Assembly: GCA_036383255.1 (NCBI GenBank)
Contig: DASVOS010000013.1
Coordinates: forward strand, 62,001 to 126,000
Source: Gammaproteobacteria bacterium
GTDB lineage: Bacteria; Pseudomonadota; Gammaproteobacteria; Natronospirales; REEB76
Direction of reading: 5' to 3'
Length of the DNA stretch: 64,000 nt
Shown: piece by piece, positions 27,694 through 37,259 of the stretch
Layout: each line of letters begins with the position of its first letter
Position numbering within the stretch: position 1 is the stretch's first letter
Position numbers and translations under genes: made by a program
Notes under the pieces: model-generated
Databases searched by the model: none
The model's input: the letters and a program-made list of their open reading frames with translations, nothing else
Told to the model about the DNA's origin: nothing

Positions 27694-28434
27694 ATGGATG
27701 CCAAGCGCCTCAGCCGGCTGCATGACCTGGGCGTGACCGCCTGGGCGCCGCGCTCAGGCCGATCAGGCGCTACGCGCTCGGCGCAGCCCGACGCGCGCCC
27801 CGCCGCGCCGCGTATCGAGCCTGTCACCGCGGACTTCACGCCGCCGCCGCCTTCCGCCGAGCGGGATGCGGCCATCGCCGCCATGGATTGGACCGACCTC
27901 AAGGCGGCGGTGAAGGGCTGCACGATCTGCGGGCTGCGCGCCGGCTGCACCCAGACCGTGTTCGGCGTGGGCGACGAGTCCGCACGCTGGATGGTGGTGG
28001 GCGAGGCCCCCGGTGCCGACGAGGACAAGCAGGGCGAGCCTTTCGTGGGACGCGCCGGCCAACTCCTGAACTCCATGCTGGCGGCCATCGGCCTGAAGCG
28101 CCAGCAGGTGTACATCGCGAACATCCTGAAGTGCCGGCCGCCCGGCAATCGCGATCCCAAGCCCGCGGAGGCGGAGCTCTGCCGCCCCTACCTCGAGCGC
28201 CAGATCGCACTGGTGAAGCCGAAGATCATCCTCGCGGTGGGCCGCATCGCCGCCCAGAACCTCCTGCACACCGAGACCACCATCGGCCGCCTGCGTGGCA
28301 CCGTGCACCAGCTCGGCGGCACGCCGGTGGTGGTGACTTACCATCCGGCTTACCTGCTTCGCTCGCCCGGCGAGAAGCGCAAGGCCTGGGACGACCTCAA
28401 GCTCGCGGTGGCCACCGCCAAGGCGGGCGGATGA
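27694..28434 (+). CDS. Family 4 uracil-DNA glycosylase
   Basis: Removes uracil from DNA. 246 residues with an N-terminal low-complexity linker (Ala/Arg/Pro-rich, 20-60). The [4Fe-4S] cysteines begin at CTICGLRAGC (76-85). The uracil pocket GEAPGADED (103-111) is followed by FVGRAGQLL, the distal cluster CRPPGNRDP and the HPAYLLR segment near the C-terminus. These define the thermophile-type family 4 enzymes, which are also common in proteobacteria. It overlaps rimI as ATGA. Confidence 0.9.
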   Translation: MDAKRLSRLHDLGVTAWAPRSGRSGATRSAQPDARPAAPRIEPVTADFTPPPPSAERDAAIAAMDWTDLKAAVKGCTICGLRAGCTQTVFGVGDESARWMVVGEAPGADEDKQGEPFVGRAGQLLNSMLAAIGLKRQQVYIANILKCRPPGNRDPKPAEAELCRPYLERQIALVKPKIILAVGRIAAQNLLHTETTIGRLRGTVHQLGGTPVVVTYHPAYLLRSPGEKRKAWDDLKLAVATAKAGG

Positions 28435-28895
28435 ACGCCCTGGCCATCAACGAATCACCGCTGTGCCGGCCCATGCACGAGGGTGACGTGCGGGCGGTCA
28501 TGGACATCGAGCGGCGCGCCTACGAGTTCCACTGGACCGAGGGCATCTTCCGGGACTGCCTCAGGGTCGGCTACTGCTGCTGGGTCATGGAGCTGCACGG
28601 CACCGTGGCCGGCTACGGCATCATGTCCCTGGTGGTAGGCGAGGCGCACCTGCTCAACATCTGCATCGCGCCGGAGTGGCAGCAGCGGGGCTACGGCCAC
28701 ATGCTGCTGGAGCACTTCATGGAGCTGGCACGGGAGCGGGGCGCGAGCCAGATGTTCCTCGAGGTCCGGCTCTCCAACACCGTGGCCTTGAACCTGTACC
28801 GAAACCGCGGCTTCAACGAAGTGGGCATGAGGAAGAACTACTACCCGGGCGTCAGCGGGCGTGAGGATGCCTTGATTCTTGCTACGGAGTTGTAG
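28431..28895 (+). CDS. rimI: Ribosomal protein S18-alanine N-acetyltransferase
   Basis: A GNAT acetyltransferase of 154 residues. The acetyl-CoA motif is QQRGYGHMLL, with the core NICIAPEWQQRGYG, and LNLYRNRGFNEVGMRKNYY closes the domain. The RimI assignment rests on this signature and the UDG neighbour, typical of gammaproteobacteria. The stop codon is followed at once by palindromic element copy A. Confidence 0.9.
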   Translation: MNALAINESPLCRPMHEGDVRAVMDIERRAYEFHWTEGIFRDCLRVGYCCWVMELHGTVAGYGIMSLVVGEAHLLNICIAPEWQQRGYGHMLLEHFMELARERGASQMFLEVRLSNTVALNLYRNRGFNEVGMRKNYYPGVSGREDALILATEL

Positions 28896-28896
28896 C

Positions 28897-29045
28897 GCTT
28901 CCCGCAAAAGCTACTGCGCTTGGCATTACTTCGTTGCGGTCCGGCTCGCGGTCCTCACGTACACCAAGAGCACGCTCCGGCCGCTCGCCTCCCGCGCCTC
29001 GTACTGCCTTCGCTCGTCACGCTTTTGCGGAACCGTATTTCTAAT
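28897..29045 (+). repeat. Palindromic 3'-UTR element, copy A (after rimI)
   Basis: Imperfect palindrome with outer arms CCGCAAAAGC (28902-28911) and GCTTTTGCGG (29021-29030), a perfect 10-bp match. Inner arms GGCATTAC / GTACTGCC match at 7 of 8. The tip CTCACGTACACCAAGAGCAC is shared with copy F. It ends in the family 3' motif TTCTAAT. It lies between rimI and prfC, both on the plus strand. Confidence 0.85.
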
Positions 29046-29098
29046 CCTGCGGCCTACATTCAGGTAAAATACGCGCCTTTCGTTCCAGGCCCACGTCC

Positions 29099-30697
29099 AT
29101 GTTTGACCAGGAAATCCAGCGTAGGCGGACGTTCGCGATCATCTCGCACCCGGACGCCGGCAAGACCACCCTCACCGAGAAGCTGCTCCTGTTCGGCGGC
29201 GCCATCCAGCTCGCCGGCGCGGTCAAGGGCCGCAAGGCCTCGCGCCATGCCACTTCCGACTGGATGAAGCTGGAGCAGCAGCGCGGCATCTCCGTCACCT
29301 CCTCGGTGATGCAGTTCCCCTACGGCGACTGCATCGTCAACCTGCTGGACACCCCCGGCCACGAGGACTTCTCCGAGGACACCTACCGCACCCTCACCGC
29401 GGTGGACTCGGCCCTCATGGTCATCGACTGCGCCAAGGGCGTGGAGGAGCGCACCATCAAGCTCATGGAGGTGTGCCGCCTACGCGACACGCCCATCATG
29501 ACCTTCATCAACAAGCTCGACCGCGAGGCCCGCGACCCCATGTCGCTGCTGGACGAGGTGGAGCAGGTGCTCAAGATCCGTTGCGCGCCCATCACCTGGC
29601 CCATCGGCATGGGCCGCGCTCTCAAGGGCATCTACCACTTCGGCACCGACCGCATCCACATCTACGAGGGCGAGAAGAGCGGCAAGCTGGGCGAGACCCG
29701 CGTGATCCAGGGCCTCATGAGCGCCGAGGCCACCGAGCTCCTGGGCTACGACGCGGACAGCTACCGCGCCGAGGTGGAACTGGTGAAGGGCGCCTCCCAC
29801 GCTTTCGACCTCGGGGAGTACCTGGCCGGAAGGCTCACGCCGGTGTTCTTCGGCTCCGCCATCAACAACTTCGGGGTGCGCGAGCTGCTGGATGGCTTCG
29901 TCGCCAGCGCGCCGGGCCCGCGCGCCCGCGCCACCCTGAGCCGCGAAGTCAGCCCGGTCGAGGAGAAGCTCACCGGCTTCGTGTTCAAGATCCAGGCCAA
30001 CATGGACCCGCAGCACCACGACCGCATCGCCTTCGTGCGCCTGTGCTCGGGGCGCTACACGCCGGGGATGCGCGTCAGGCACGTGCGCATCGGCCGCGAG
30101 GTGAAGATCGCCGACGCCCTGACCTTCATGGCCGCCGAGCGCGAGCGGGTGGAGGCAGCCTATGCCGGCGACATCATCGGCATCCACAACCACGGCACCG
30201 TCGCCATCGGCGATACCTTCACCCAGGGCGAGGACCTGACCTTCACCGGCATCCCCAATTTCGCGCCGGAGATCTTCCGCCGCGTGGTGCTCAAGGACCC
30301 GCTCAAGTCCAAGGCCCTCAGCAAGGGCCTGGCGCAGCTCTGCGAAGAGGGCGCGACCCAGCTCTTCAAGCCCATGCGCAACAACGACCTTATCCTGGGC
30401 GCGGTGGGCCTCCTGCAGTTCGATGTCGTGGCCTTCCGGCTCAAGGAGGAGTACGGCGTTGAATGCGTGTTCGACTCCATACCGGTGGCCACCGCCCGCT
30501 GGGTCGAGGGCGACGATGCCAAGCGCCTGCAGGAGTTCCGTGACAAGGCCTTCGACAACCTGGCGCTGGACCACACCAACAGCCTGGTGTACGTGGCGCC
30601 GACCATGGTCAACCTGCAGCTCACCCAGGAACGCTGGCCCGAGCTTCGTTTCCGCAAGACCCGCGAGCACGGCACGGACACCGCCGCCGCCGCATAG
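29099..30697 (+). CDS. prfC: Peptide chain release factor 3
   Basis: The GTPase that removes RF1/RF2 from the ribosome after termination. 532 residues with G1 SHPDAGKT at 16-23, G3 DTPGH at 84-88 and G4 NKLD at 138-141, then EF-Tu-like domains 2 and 3. The length matches E. coli RF3. A -10-like TAAAAT lies about 30 bases before the start, in the gap after copy A. Confidence 0.97.
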   Translation: MFDQEIQRRRTFAIISHPDAGKTTLTEKLLLFGGAIQLAGAVKGRKASRHATSDWMKLEQQRGISVTSSVMQFPYGDCIVNLLDTPGHEDFSEDTYRTLTAVDSALMVIDCAKGVEERTIKLMEVCRLRDTPIMTFINKLDREARDPMSLLDEVEQVLKIRCAPITWPIGMGRALKGIYHFGTDRIHIYEGEKSGKLGETRVIQGLMSAEATELLGYDADSYRAEVELVKGASHAFDLGEYLAGRLTPVFFGSAINNFGVRELLDGFVASAPGPRARATLSREVSPVEEKLTGFVFKIQANMDPQHHDRIAFVRLCSGRYTPGMRVRHVRIGREVKIADALTFMAAERERVEAAYAGDIIGIHNHGTVAIGDTFTQGEDLTFTGIPNFAPEIFRRVVLKDPLKSKALSKGLAQLCEEGATQLFKPMRNNDLILGAVGLLQFDVVAFRLKEEYGVECVFDSIPVATARWVEGDDAKRLQEFRDKAFDNLALDHTNSLVYVAPTMVNLQLTQERWPELRFRKTREHGTDTAAAA

Positions 30698-30752
30698 TCA
30701 TTCTGTCGCGAGGCCATGCTAGGCTAGCCGCTCACAACGGGGAGACGGCACC

Positions 30753-32021
30753 ATGGCACTACTGACCCGCAAGGTGAAAGGCTGGGCGCTCTACTACTGG
30801 GGCAACCACGCCTTCACCACCGCAGTCGTCACGGTGTTCTTCCCGATCTTCTTCAAGGACTACTGGAACCACGGCGTCGATCCCAGCCTCAGCACCTTCC
30901 GCCTGGGCCTCGCGAACTCCCTCTCCAGCCTGATCGTGGCGTTCTCGGCGCCCATTCTCGGGGCCATCGCCGACAAGGGCGGCCACAAGAAGCGCTTCCT
31001 GCTGGCCTCCGCGGTCATCGGCGCCGTGCTGGTGTTCCTGCTGCACTTCGTAGGACTCGGCCAGTGGCAGCTCGCCATGGCCTTCTACATGGCGGCGAAC
31101 GTCTGCTACTGGTGGGGCAACGTGTTCGGCGATTCCATGCTGGTGAGCGTGGCGGAGCCCGGCAAGTTCGACATGACCTCCGCGGTGGGCTACTTCGCCG
31201 GCTACCTGGGCGGCGGCCTGTTCCTCGTGGTGGGCGTGGCCATGAGCCTCAAGCCCGCGCTGTTCGGCCTGCCGGACGCGGCCGCGGCGGTGAAGCTCAT
31301 CCTCATGCTGGTCTCGGTGTGGTGGCTGCTGTTCGCGCTGCCCATGTGGTTCTGGGTGCCGGAACCGGCCGCGGCCGCCTCGGGCGAGCCCTTCATGCTC
31401 TCGGTGCGCCGCGGCTTCGCGCAGCTGGGCGAGACCTTCCGCCATGTGCGCAGCTACAAGCCGGTGTTCATGTTCCTCGTGGCCTACTGGGTCTACATCG
31501 ACGGGGTCAACACCATCATCCAGATGGCGGTGGACTACGGCAAAGCCATCGGCTTCAGCACCGCCGACCTCATCCTGGCGGTGCTGCTGGTGCAGTTCGT
31601 GGGTGTGCCGGCGGCGATGCTGTTCGGCCGTATCGGCGAGCGCATCGGCCCCAAGCGCGGCATCTTCATCGGCCTCGCGGTCTACGTGTTCGTCTCGGTG
31701 TTCGCCGCCTTCATGCACACCGCCTGGCAGTTCTACCTGCTGGCGGCCATGGTGGGGCTGGTGCAGGGCGGGGTGCAGCTCCTCAGCCGCTCTTACTACG
31801 CGCGGCTGGTGCCGCCGGAGCGGGCCGGGGAGTTCTTCGGCTTCTACAACATGCTGGGCGAGTTCGCCGCCATCATCGGGCCGGTGCTGATCGGCGTGGT
31901 GAGCGTCGCCACCCACAACCCGCGGGTCTCCATCCTGTCGGTGATCCTGCTGTTCGCCGTGGGCGCCGCGCTGCTGACCCTGGTGAAGCCTGCTAGCGGG
32001 AAGGCCGGCGTGGCGGCTTGA
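30753..32021 (+). CDS. UMF1-family MFS transporter
   Basis: 422 residues with about 12 membrane segments, of the UMF1 (Atg22-like) branch of the major facilitator superfamily. Family marks are WALYYWGNHAFTTAV at the N-terminus, GAIADKGGHKKRFLL in the loop 2-3 and ERAGEFFGFYNMLGEFAAIIGP in the C-half. Substrate unknown. A GGGGAGA lies before the ATG. The last 29 bases overlap the end of the convergent transglutaminase gene. Confidence 0.88.
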   Translation: MALLTRKVKGWALYYWGNHAFTTAVVTVFFPIFFKDYWNHGVDPSLSTFRLGLANSLSSLIVAFSAPILGAIADKGGHKKRFLLASAVIGAVLVFLLHFVGLGQWQLAMAFYMAANVCYWWGNVFGDSMLVSVAEPGKFDMTSAVGYFAGYLGGGLFLVVGVAMSLKPALFGLPDAAAAVKLILMLVSVWWLLFALPMWFWVPEPAAAASGEPFMLSVRRGFAQLGETFRHVRSYKPVFMFLVAYWVYIDGVNTIIQMAVDYGKAIGFSTADLILAVLLVQFVGVPAAMLFGRIGERIGPKRGIFIGLAVYVFVSVFAAFMHTAWQFYLLAAMVGLVQGGVQLLSRSYYARLVPPERAGEFFGFYNMLGEFAAIIGPVLIGVVSVATHNPRVSILSVILLFAVGAALLTLVKPASGKAGVAA

Positions 32022-33978
32022 AGGAGCGTACGAGGCGGCGCAAGCCGCGCGCGTCGCCCCGCTCCTCGTAGCGCAGCTCCACGTAGCAGCCGGTGATCGC
32101 CATCACCTCTCCCGCGAGGTCGGCGCGGGCCGCGGTCACCCGCGCCGCATAATCCAGCGGGCCCTCGTAGGCCGCCCGTGGAAGCCCCAGCCGTGCGAGG
32201 CGCGCGCAGAAGCGCGCGTACTCGCGGGCCACCGGCGGCAGCGGCGGCGGACGCCGCTCCCACACGAGGTACAGCCAGTAGAGCGCCATCAGGCCGCCCA
32301 CGAGCCCCCCGAGCACCAGCGCGAGTTGCAGCCAGTCGCCGTACCGGAGGCCCACCTTGTTGAAGAACTTCGCCTGCAGCTCCGGCCCGTAGGCCAGCAC
32401 CCAGTTGTTCCACCCGCTGTTGAGCGCATCCCAGCTGTTGCGCATAGCGCCCAGCCAGGGATAGCGCTGGTACATGGAACCGGCGATATCCTCTGACGCC
32501 AGCGAGTCGGCGATGCCTTCTTCCACCCGCGCCGGATCCACCGCGCCGGTCGGGTCCACCCGGATCCAGCCCTTCTTCGCGATCCACACCTCGGCCCAGG
32601 CATGGGCCTCCTGCTGGCGCACCACGTAGTACTCGTCCAATGGGTTCTGGCTGCCGCCCTGGTAGCCGATCACCACGTGGGCGGGGATGCCGGCGGCGCG
32701 CATCAGGAACACGAACGCGCCGGCGTAGTGCTCGCAGAAGCCGCGGCGGGTCTGGAACAGGAACTCATCCATGCGGTTGCCGCTGGTGAGAGGCCCCGGC
32801 TGCAGCGTGTAGTGGAACGGCTGGTCGTGGAACATGGCGAGGGCGTCGCGCACCACCTCCTCGGGGGAGGCGGCCGAGGCGCGCCACTGCGCTGCCAGGC
32901 TGCGGGTCTCGGGGTCGCCGCCGCGCGGCAGCGCCAGGTCCCGGTGCAGCATCCAGCGCGGTGTCTCGGCGCCGTAGCGGGAGCGGGTGTTGGAAGTCAC
33001 CTCATAGAGCTTGCGCTCGGTGACGGCGCCGCGGGCCTGCACCTCGTAGCTCGCCGAGAGCTGGGTCTCTGCCGGCAGCTTCACCGGCAGGTCGAGGGTG
33101 TAGAGCAGCGGCAGGTTGTTCGGTTCCAGCGTCACCTGGTAGTGGATGGGCGCGCCGCTGCTCACGGCGCTGGGCTCGCCGCGCCAGGGCAGGTTGCCGC
33201 TGCTCCAGGTCTTGCCGTCGTACTCGTGCAGCACCAGGGCGCGCCAGTAGAGCTGGTTGCGCGGCGGTGCCGGGCCATCGAACTTCACGTGGAACGCCAC
33301 CTCGTCGGACTGCGCGAGCTGGCTCAGGTCCCCCGGCGACATGCTGGTGGTGAGTCCGGTCAATCCGGCGTGCTTGATGGAGCCGAAGCCCCACAGCGGC
33401 CCCGAGATGCGCGGGAACAGCAGGAACAGCGCTGCCGCCATGGGCAGTGCCGGCAGGAGGAAGCGCGACACGCCGCGCACCGCCGTGGCGAAGCTGCGTT
33501 CCGGGTCCGGGTGCGCCACGTTGAGCAGTGCCACGGTGGCGAGCCATACCGCCGGCAGCATGTAGAGCGCGAGCTCGATGTTCTGGTCGTAGAGGAAGTT
33601 CGCGATGCCCAGGAAGTAGGCGATCACCACCAGCATGAAGTAGTCCCGCAGGCCCTTGGCCTCCATGAGCTTGAGCATGGCCAGCAGCAGCAGCAGCGCG
33701 GTGCCGGCCTCCGGGCCGTTGAGCGTATGGAATGTGGCGAGCACGCCGGCGAAGCAGAGCAGTGCCAGCGCGTAGCGCGGGTAGCGTCCCGGCAGCTTCC
33801 AGCCGCGCTGTTCCACGAGTACGCGCCAGGCCGCCAGCAGCGATGCACAGATGCTGATCCAGGGCGCGAGGTGCAGCGCGTGGGGCGCGGCCATCACCGC
33901 CAGCGCCAGCAGCGACCAGCCGAGGCGCTGGCGCTCCAGGCTGCGCTCCTCTTCCATGGGCATGATCACCGCGCTCAC
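31993..33978 (-). CDS. TgpA-type membrane transglutaminase
   Basis: 661 residues. Five to six membrane helices (about 20-190) precede a DUF3488 region and a periplasmic transglutaminase-like domain with the triad Cys 415 (RRGFCEHYAGAF), His 459 (AHAWAEVW) and Asp 475 (IRVDPTG). A further helix (about 540-560) and a DUF4129-like tail follow. Similar to Pseudomonas TgpA; substrate unknown. The GTG start overlaps the DUF58 stop as GTGA; an ATG five codons later is an alternative. Third gene of moxR-DUF58-tgpA. Confidence 0.9.
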   Translation of the reverse strand: MSAVIMPMEEERSLERQRLGWSLLALAVMAAPHALHLAPWISICASLLAAWRVLVEQRGWKLPGRYPRYALALLCFAGVLATFHTLNGPEAGTALLLLLAMLKLMEAKGLRDYFMLVVIAYFLGIANFLYDQNIELALYMLPAVWLATVALLNVAHPDPERSFATAVRGVSRFLLPALPMAAALFLLFPRISGPLWGFGSIKHAGLTGLTTSMSPGDLSQLAQSDEVAFHVKFDGPAPPRNQLYWRALVLHEYDGKTWSSGNLPWRGEPSAVSSGAPIHYQVTLEPNNLPLLYTLDLPVKLPAETQLSASYEVQARGAVTERKLYEVTSNTRSRYGAETPRWMLHRDLALPRGGDPETRSLAAQWRASAASPEEVVRDALAMFHDQPFHYTLQPGPLTSGNRMDEFLFQTRRGFCEHYAGAFVFLMRAAGIPAHVVIGYQGGSQNPLDEYYVVRQQEAHAWAEVWIAKKGWIRVDPTGAVDPARVEEGIADSLASEDIAGSMYQRYPWLGAMRNSWDALNSGWNNWVLAYGPELQAKFFNKVGLRYGDWLQLALVLGGLVGGLMALYWLYLVWERRPPPLPPVAREYARFCARLARLGLPRAAYEGPLDYAARVTAARADLAGEVMAITGCYVELRYEERGDARGLRRLVRSFKPPRRPSR

Positions 33979-34967
33979 GCCGCTTCCTCTTCGTCGGCGA
34001 TGGAGATGCCGTGCAGCGCCAGCGCCTCCAGGCAGCGCAGGCGCTGCTCCTCGCCGGCCGCCGGCGGGAACACCGCCCCGGGGAGCTTCATGCCATAGGC
34101 CATGCCGGCGGCATGGGCGTTCAGCACCCAGCGGCACAGCACCGAGAGGCGGGTCTCGTCGTCGAGCCCGGCGAGGTCCGCCCAGTCGAACCAGCGGGTC
34201 TGCTGGCCGGTGCCCGAGAAGCGCTTGGTCAGGAGTTCCTGCTGGCGGCTCGAGGCCTTCCAGGCGATGCGACGCGGCGAATCGCCGCGCTGGTACTGGC
34301 GCAGGCCGCTGAAGTCGTCCTCGCCCTGGTCGTTGGGCTTGCCCAGGCCCTGGCCGCCCAGCGGCTCCGGCAGGGGCGGCGCCTGTTCCGCGGGTGCGGG
34401 ATACACCAGCACCTTCCAGTCCATGTAGATCCAGCTCCAGGGACGGAACAGGCCGAAGGGATAGCTGCTCTCCAGCGCCAGGCGCCCGAGCGGCTGCCAG
34501 CCGCGGCGGGCGGTGGCGAGCGGCACCGGCGCCAGGTTCTGGCCCGCCGCCGGCACGTCGCTGGTGATGGTGCGCTCGTCCTGCTCGGCGCTCAGGGTCA
34601 CGGCCACGCGCGCGTGACGGCCCGGGTTGTGCACCGCCACGTGGAAGCGCGCGGTCTCGCCCGCGAACACGGGCTCGGCATGGGCCGCCACCAGCTCCAG
34701 GCCCAGCAGGTTGGAGTGCGACGCGTGCATGGCGATGACCGCGAGGGAGGCGAGCAGGAAGGTCAGCATGAAGCCCATGCTGTTGGCGTAGTTCATGGAG
34801 CCGAGCAGCATCACCAGCAGGGTCAGGCCGAACAGGAAGCCCTGCGGCGTGGGCAGGATGTACAGCCGCCGCTGCACGATCGTGACACGCCGTCCGTCCG
34901 GGCCCTGGCGGCTCTTGGCCCATTCCCGGATGCGGCGGCGGAGATACGCGCGCGCCTTGGCGAACAT
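33975..34967 (-). CDS. DUF58 membrane protein
   Basis: 330 residues with two N-terminal membrane helices (about 33-70) and the DUF58 core GEDDFSGLRQYQRGDSPRRIAWKASSR near 210-235. These are von Willebrand-like proteins that work with MoxR ATPases on an unknown envelope substrate. It starts 3 bases after the moxR stop and is coupled to the transglutaminase gene. Confidence 0.9.
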   Translation of the reverse strand: MFAKARAYLRRRIREWAKSRQGPDGRRVTIVQRRLYILPTPQGFLFGLTLLVMLLGSMNYANSMGFMLTFLLASLAVIAMHASHSNLLGLELVAAHAEPVFAGETARFHVAVHNPGRHARVAVTLSAEQDERTITSDVPAAGQNLAPVPLATARRGWQPLGRLALESSYPFGLFRPWSWIYMDWKVLVYPAPAEQAPPLPEPLGGQGLGKPNDQGEDDFSGLRQYQRGDSPRRIAWKASSRQQELLTKRFSGTGQQTRWFDWADLAGLDDETRLSVLCRWVLNAHAAGMAYGMKLPGAVFPPAAGEEQRLRCLEALALHGISIADEEEAA

Positions 34968-34970
34968 GGC

Positions 34971-35951
34971 TTAGGGGATCGGGACGGCTTCGAGCAGTTC
35001 ACGCGCGAGCTGCGCCGCCGGCGGCGCCTCGCGGCCGCCGCGCGGATGCAGCCTATGGCCCGCCACGCCCGGCAGCACCGCCTGCAGGTCCTCGGGCAGC
35101 ACGCCGCTGCGGCCCGCCAGCAGCGCCCACACCTGGGCCGAGTGCTTGAGGCCGAGCGCCGCGCGCGGCGACAGGCCGTTCTCGAAGCGGTTGCCCTCGC
35201 GGGTGTAGCGCACCAGCGCCTGCAGGTAGTCGAGGAGCGCGTCCGAGACGTGCACGCGCGAGGCGGCCTCGCGCAGGGAGGCGAGGTCGCGCGGCTCCAG
35301 CGCGGGCTTGAGGTCCGCCAGCACCTCGCGCCGGTCGCGGCCGCGTAGGAGGTCGCGTTCCGCGTCTTCGCCCGGGTAGCCGAGCTCGATGCGCATCAGG
35401 AAGCGGTCCAGCTGAGACTCCGGCAGCGGGAAGGTGCCCACCTGCTGCAGCGGGTTCTGGGTGGCGATCACGAAGAACGGCTGCGGCAGCGCGCGGGTCT
35501 CGCCGTCCACGGTCACCTGGCGCTCTTCCATGGCCTCGAGCAGGGCGCTCTGGGTCTTCGGGGTGGCGCGGTTCACCTCGTCGGCGAGGATGAGTTGGGC
35601 GAAGATCGGTCCGGGGTGGAAGCGGAAGCTCTCGCTCTGGCGCTCGAAGATGGAGGCGCCGATGATGTCGGCGGGCAGGAGATCGCTGGTGAACTGGATG
35701 CGCTGGTAGCTCAAACCCAGCACCCGCGCCAGCGCGTGGGCCAGCGTGGTCTTGCCTACGCCCGGTATGTCCTCGATGAGGAGGTGCCCGCCCGCCAGCA
35801 GGCAGGCGATGCAAAGGCGGATCTGCGCGTCCTTGCCGAGCACGATGCGGTTGGCTTCCGCCAGCGCCTGCTCCAGCTTGCGCATCTGTGCGGCGTATTG
35901 GGCCGGCTGCAGGCGGCTCTCCGCCGCCACTGCCCGCGTGTCCGCGACCAT
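34971..35951 (-). CDS. MoxR-family AAA+ ATPase
   Basis: 326 residues with Walker A IPGVGKTT at 62-69, Walker B LILADEVNRA followed by the MoxR signature TPKTQSALLEAMEE, sensor 1 ATQNP, and a C-terminal AAA lid. MoxR proteins act as chaperones for metal insertion or complex assembly and pair with DUF58 proteins. First gene of a three-gene unit. A terminator hairpin for the upstream DGQHR gene lies 25-60 bases upstream of its start. Confidence 0.94.
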   Translation of the reverse strand: MVADTRAVAAESRLQPAQYAAQMRKLEQALAEANRIVLGKDAQIRLCIACLLAGGHLLIEDIPGVGKTTLAHALARVLGLSYQRIQFTSDLLPADIIGASIFERQSESFRFHPGPIFAQLILADEVNRATPKTQSALLEAMEERQVTVDGETRALPQPFFVIATQNPLQQVGTFPLPESQLDRFLMRIELGYPGEDAERDLLRGRDRREVLADLKPALEPRDLASLREAASRVHVSDALLDYLQALVRYTREGNRFENGLSPRAALGLKHSAQVWALLAGRSGVLPEDLQAVLPGVAGHRLHPRGGREAPPAAQLARELLEAVPIP

Positions 35952-35975
35952 AACTACCTCCGGTTAGACCTTATG

Positions 35976-36010
35976 CCAAAAGACCCGGGCAGTCCATGGA
36001 CTGCCGGGCG
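35976..36010 (-). terminator. Rho-independent terminator of the DGQHR gene
   Basis: On the minus strand the sequence CCCGGCAGTCC-AT-GGACTGCCCGGG forms a GC-rich stem with one bulge and is followed by TCTTTTGG. It lies about 30 bases after the DGQHR stop and before moxR. Confidence 0.75.
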
Positions 36011-36040
36011 GCGGGGAAGTTCCGCGCGGGGCTTGGGTCT

Positions 36041-37189
36041 TCAGCGCGCTTCCGGCTTGCGCTTGCCCTGGGAGCGGACGAAGGGCTCGATGCCGGCGGC
36101 CCGCAGCAGCTCCTTGTGGATGCGCGAGACGCGCTCCACCTGGCCCTTGGCGGGGAAGCGCTCGTAGAAGCCCTCGGCCCGGAACATGCGCTTCTGCTCG
36201 GTCCAGGGCGCGAGACGCTTGGTCCAGCGCTCCAGCCGGCCGTTCTCCGGCGTCGCGTCCTGCGGCGCCAGGTCCGCGCACACGCGCAGCTGGGCCTTCA
36301 GCGTCACCGAGGTGGTGATCATGTAGGAGTTGTGGCCCCAGGCCTCGCCCCAGACCGTCTCGGCCGCCTTGAGGAAGTCGCGCACCACCCGGTAGAAGCG
36401 CTCTGCCTCCTTGTCGTCGGCGCCGCGCCGCTCGATGGACTTCCAGTCTGCGCTGATCCAGCGGTTGAGCTCGTTGAACAGCTCCGCCTGCAGGATCCAC
36501 TTCTGGCGCTGGGCGCGGCCGCCCAGGCGGTTGATGCGGTAGCGCAGCGGGCTGTCGCCGCTGGAGTAGAGCTTCTCCACGATGCGCGCGGCGAACTTCT
36601 TCTCCGGCGCCGCCCAGGACACGCGCTCGTACAGGTCGATGAGGTGGCTCTTGTTGATGCGCGTCGGGGTCGAGTTGATGATGACGAACATCTCGGTGGC
36701 GAAGTCCTCGCTGCGCCCGTCGAAGATCACGCAGGGCACGCTGATGGTGCGGGCCTCGCCCGGGCGGTCCTTGCGGTAGAAGTTCAGGGCCGCCAGGCGG
36801 TGCTGGCCGTCGATGATGAGGTACTTGCCCTTGGGCTCCTGCAGGTGGCCGACGCTCTCGAAGCCCTGCATGGGATCGAAGTCCAGCCGCTCGTTGGTGA
36901 ACAGCAGCACGGTGCCGGGGATCGGCGGCTGGCTGGCGGCGGTCTCGTAGAAGTTCTTGAGGGCCGCCACCTTGGCGCGGCCCAGCTGGCGCTGGAAGGC
37001 CTTGTCGGAGTGCTCGATGTGCCCGATGAACTCGGCGATCTCGTCGCCCTCGGCCGGCTTCTCCGGGGCGATCTGCTCACCCTCGCCGTAGAAGCGGCTG
37101 ATGAACTGCACCTTGGCCAGCAGGTCCTCCACGGGATAGGCCGCGAAGTAGAACACGCCGTCTTTCTGTCGGACCTGGGTCGCCAGCAT
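36041..37189 (-). CDS. Solitary DGQHR-domain protein (DndB-like)
   Basis: 382 residues with the signature IDGQHRLAAL (DGQHR at 127-131) followed by the companion segment FVIINSTPTRINKSHLIDLYE near 175-195. DGQHR proteins include DndB, the transcriptional regulator of DNA phosphorothioation, and related proteins in defence islands. No dndA, C, D, E or restriction gene is nearby, and the base composition is native. It is bounded by its own terminator, so it is monocistronic. Function here is unknown. Confidence 0.8.
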   Translation of the reverse strand: MLATQVRQKDGVFYFAAYPVEDLLAKVQFISRFYGEGEQIAPEKPAEGDEIAEFIGHIEHSDKAFQRQLGRAKVAALKNFYETAASQPPIPGTVLLFTNERLDFDPMQGFESVGHLQEPKGKYLIIDGQHRLAALNFYRKDRPGEARTISVPCVIFDGRSEDFATEMFVIINSTPTRINKSHLIDLYERVSWAAPEKKFAARIVEKLYSSGDSPLRYRINRLGGRAQRQKWILQAELFNELNRWISADWKSIERRGADDKEAERFYRVVRDFLKAAETVWGEAWGHNSYMITTSVTLKAQLRVCADLAPQDATPENGRLERWTKRLAPWTEQKRMFRAEGFYERFPAKGQVERVSRIHKELLRAAGIEPFVRSQGKRKPEAR

Positions 37190-37259
37190 GGGGGCCTCCG
37201 GTAGGGGGCAACATCATAAACTGCACTACCCCCCGGGGTACACCGGAAGCCCGAGCCGG

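Noticed and set aside
31993-34923. A 976-residue single protein covering the transglutaminase and DUF58 genes
   Set aside because: The first 300 residues are an out-of-frame reading of the DUF58 gene. The GTGA junction at 33975-33978 marks two separate genes.
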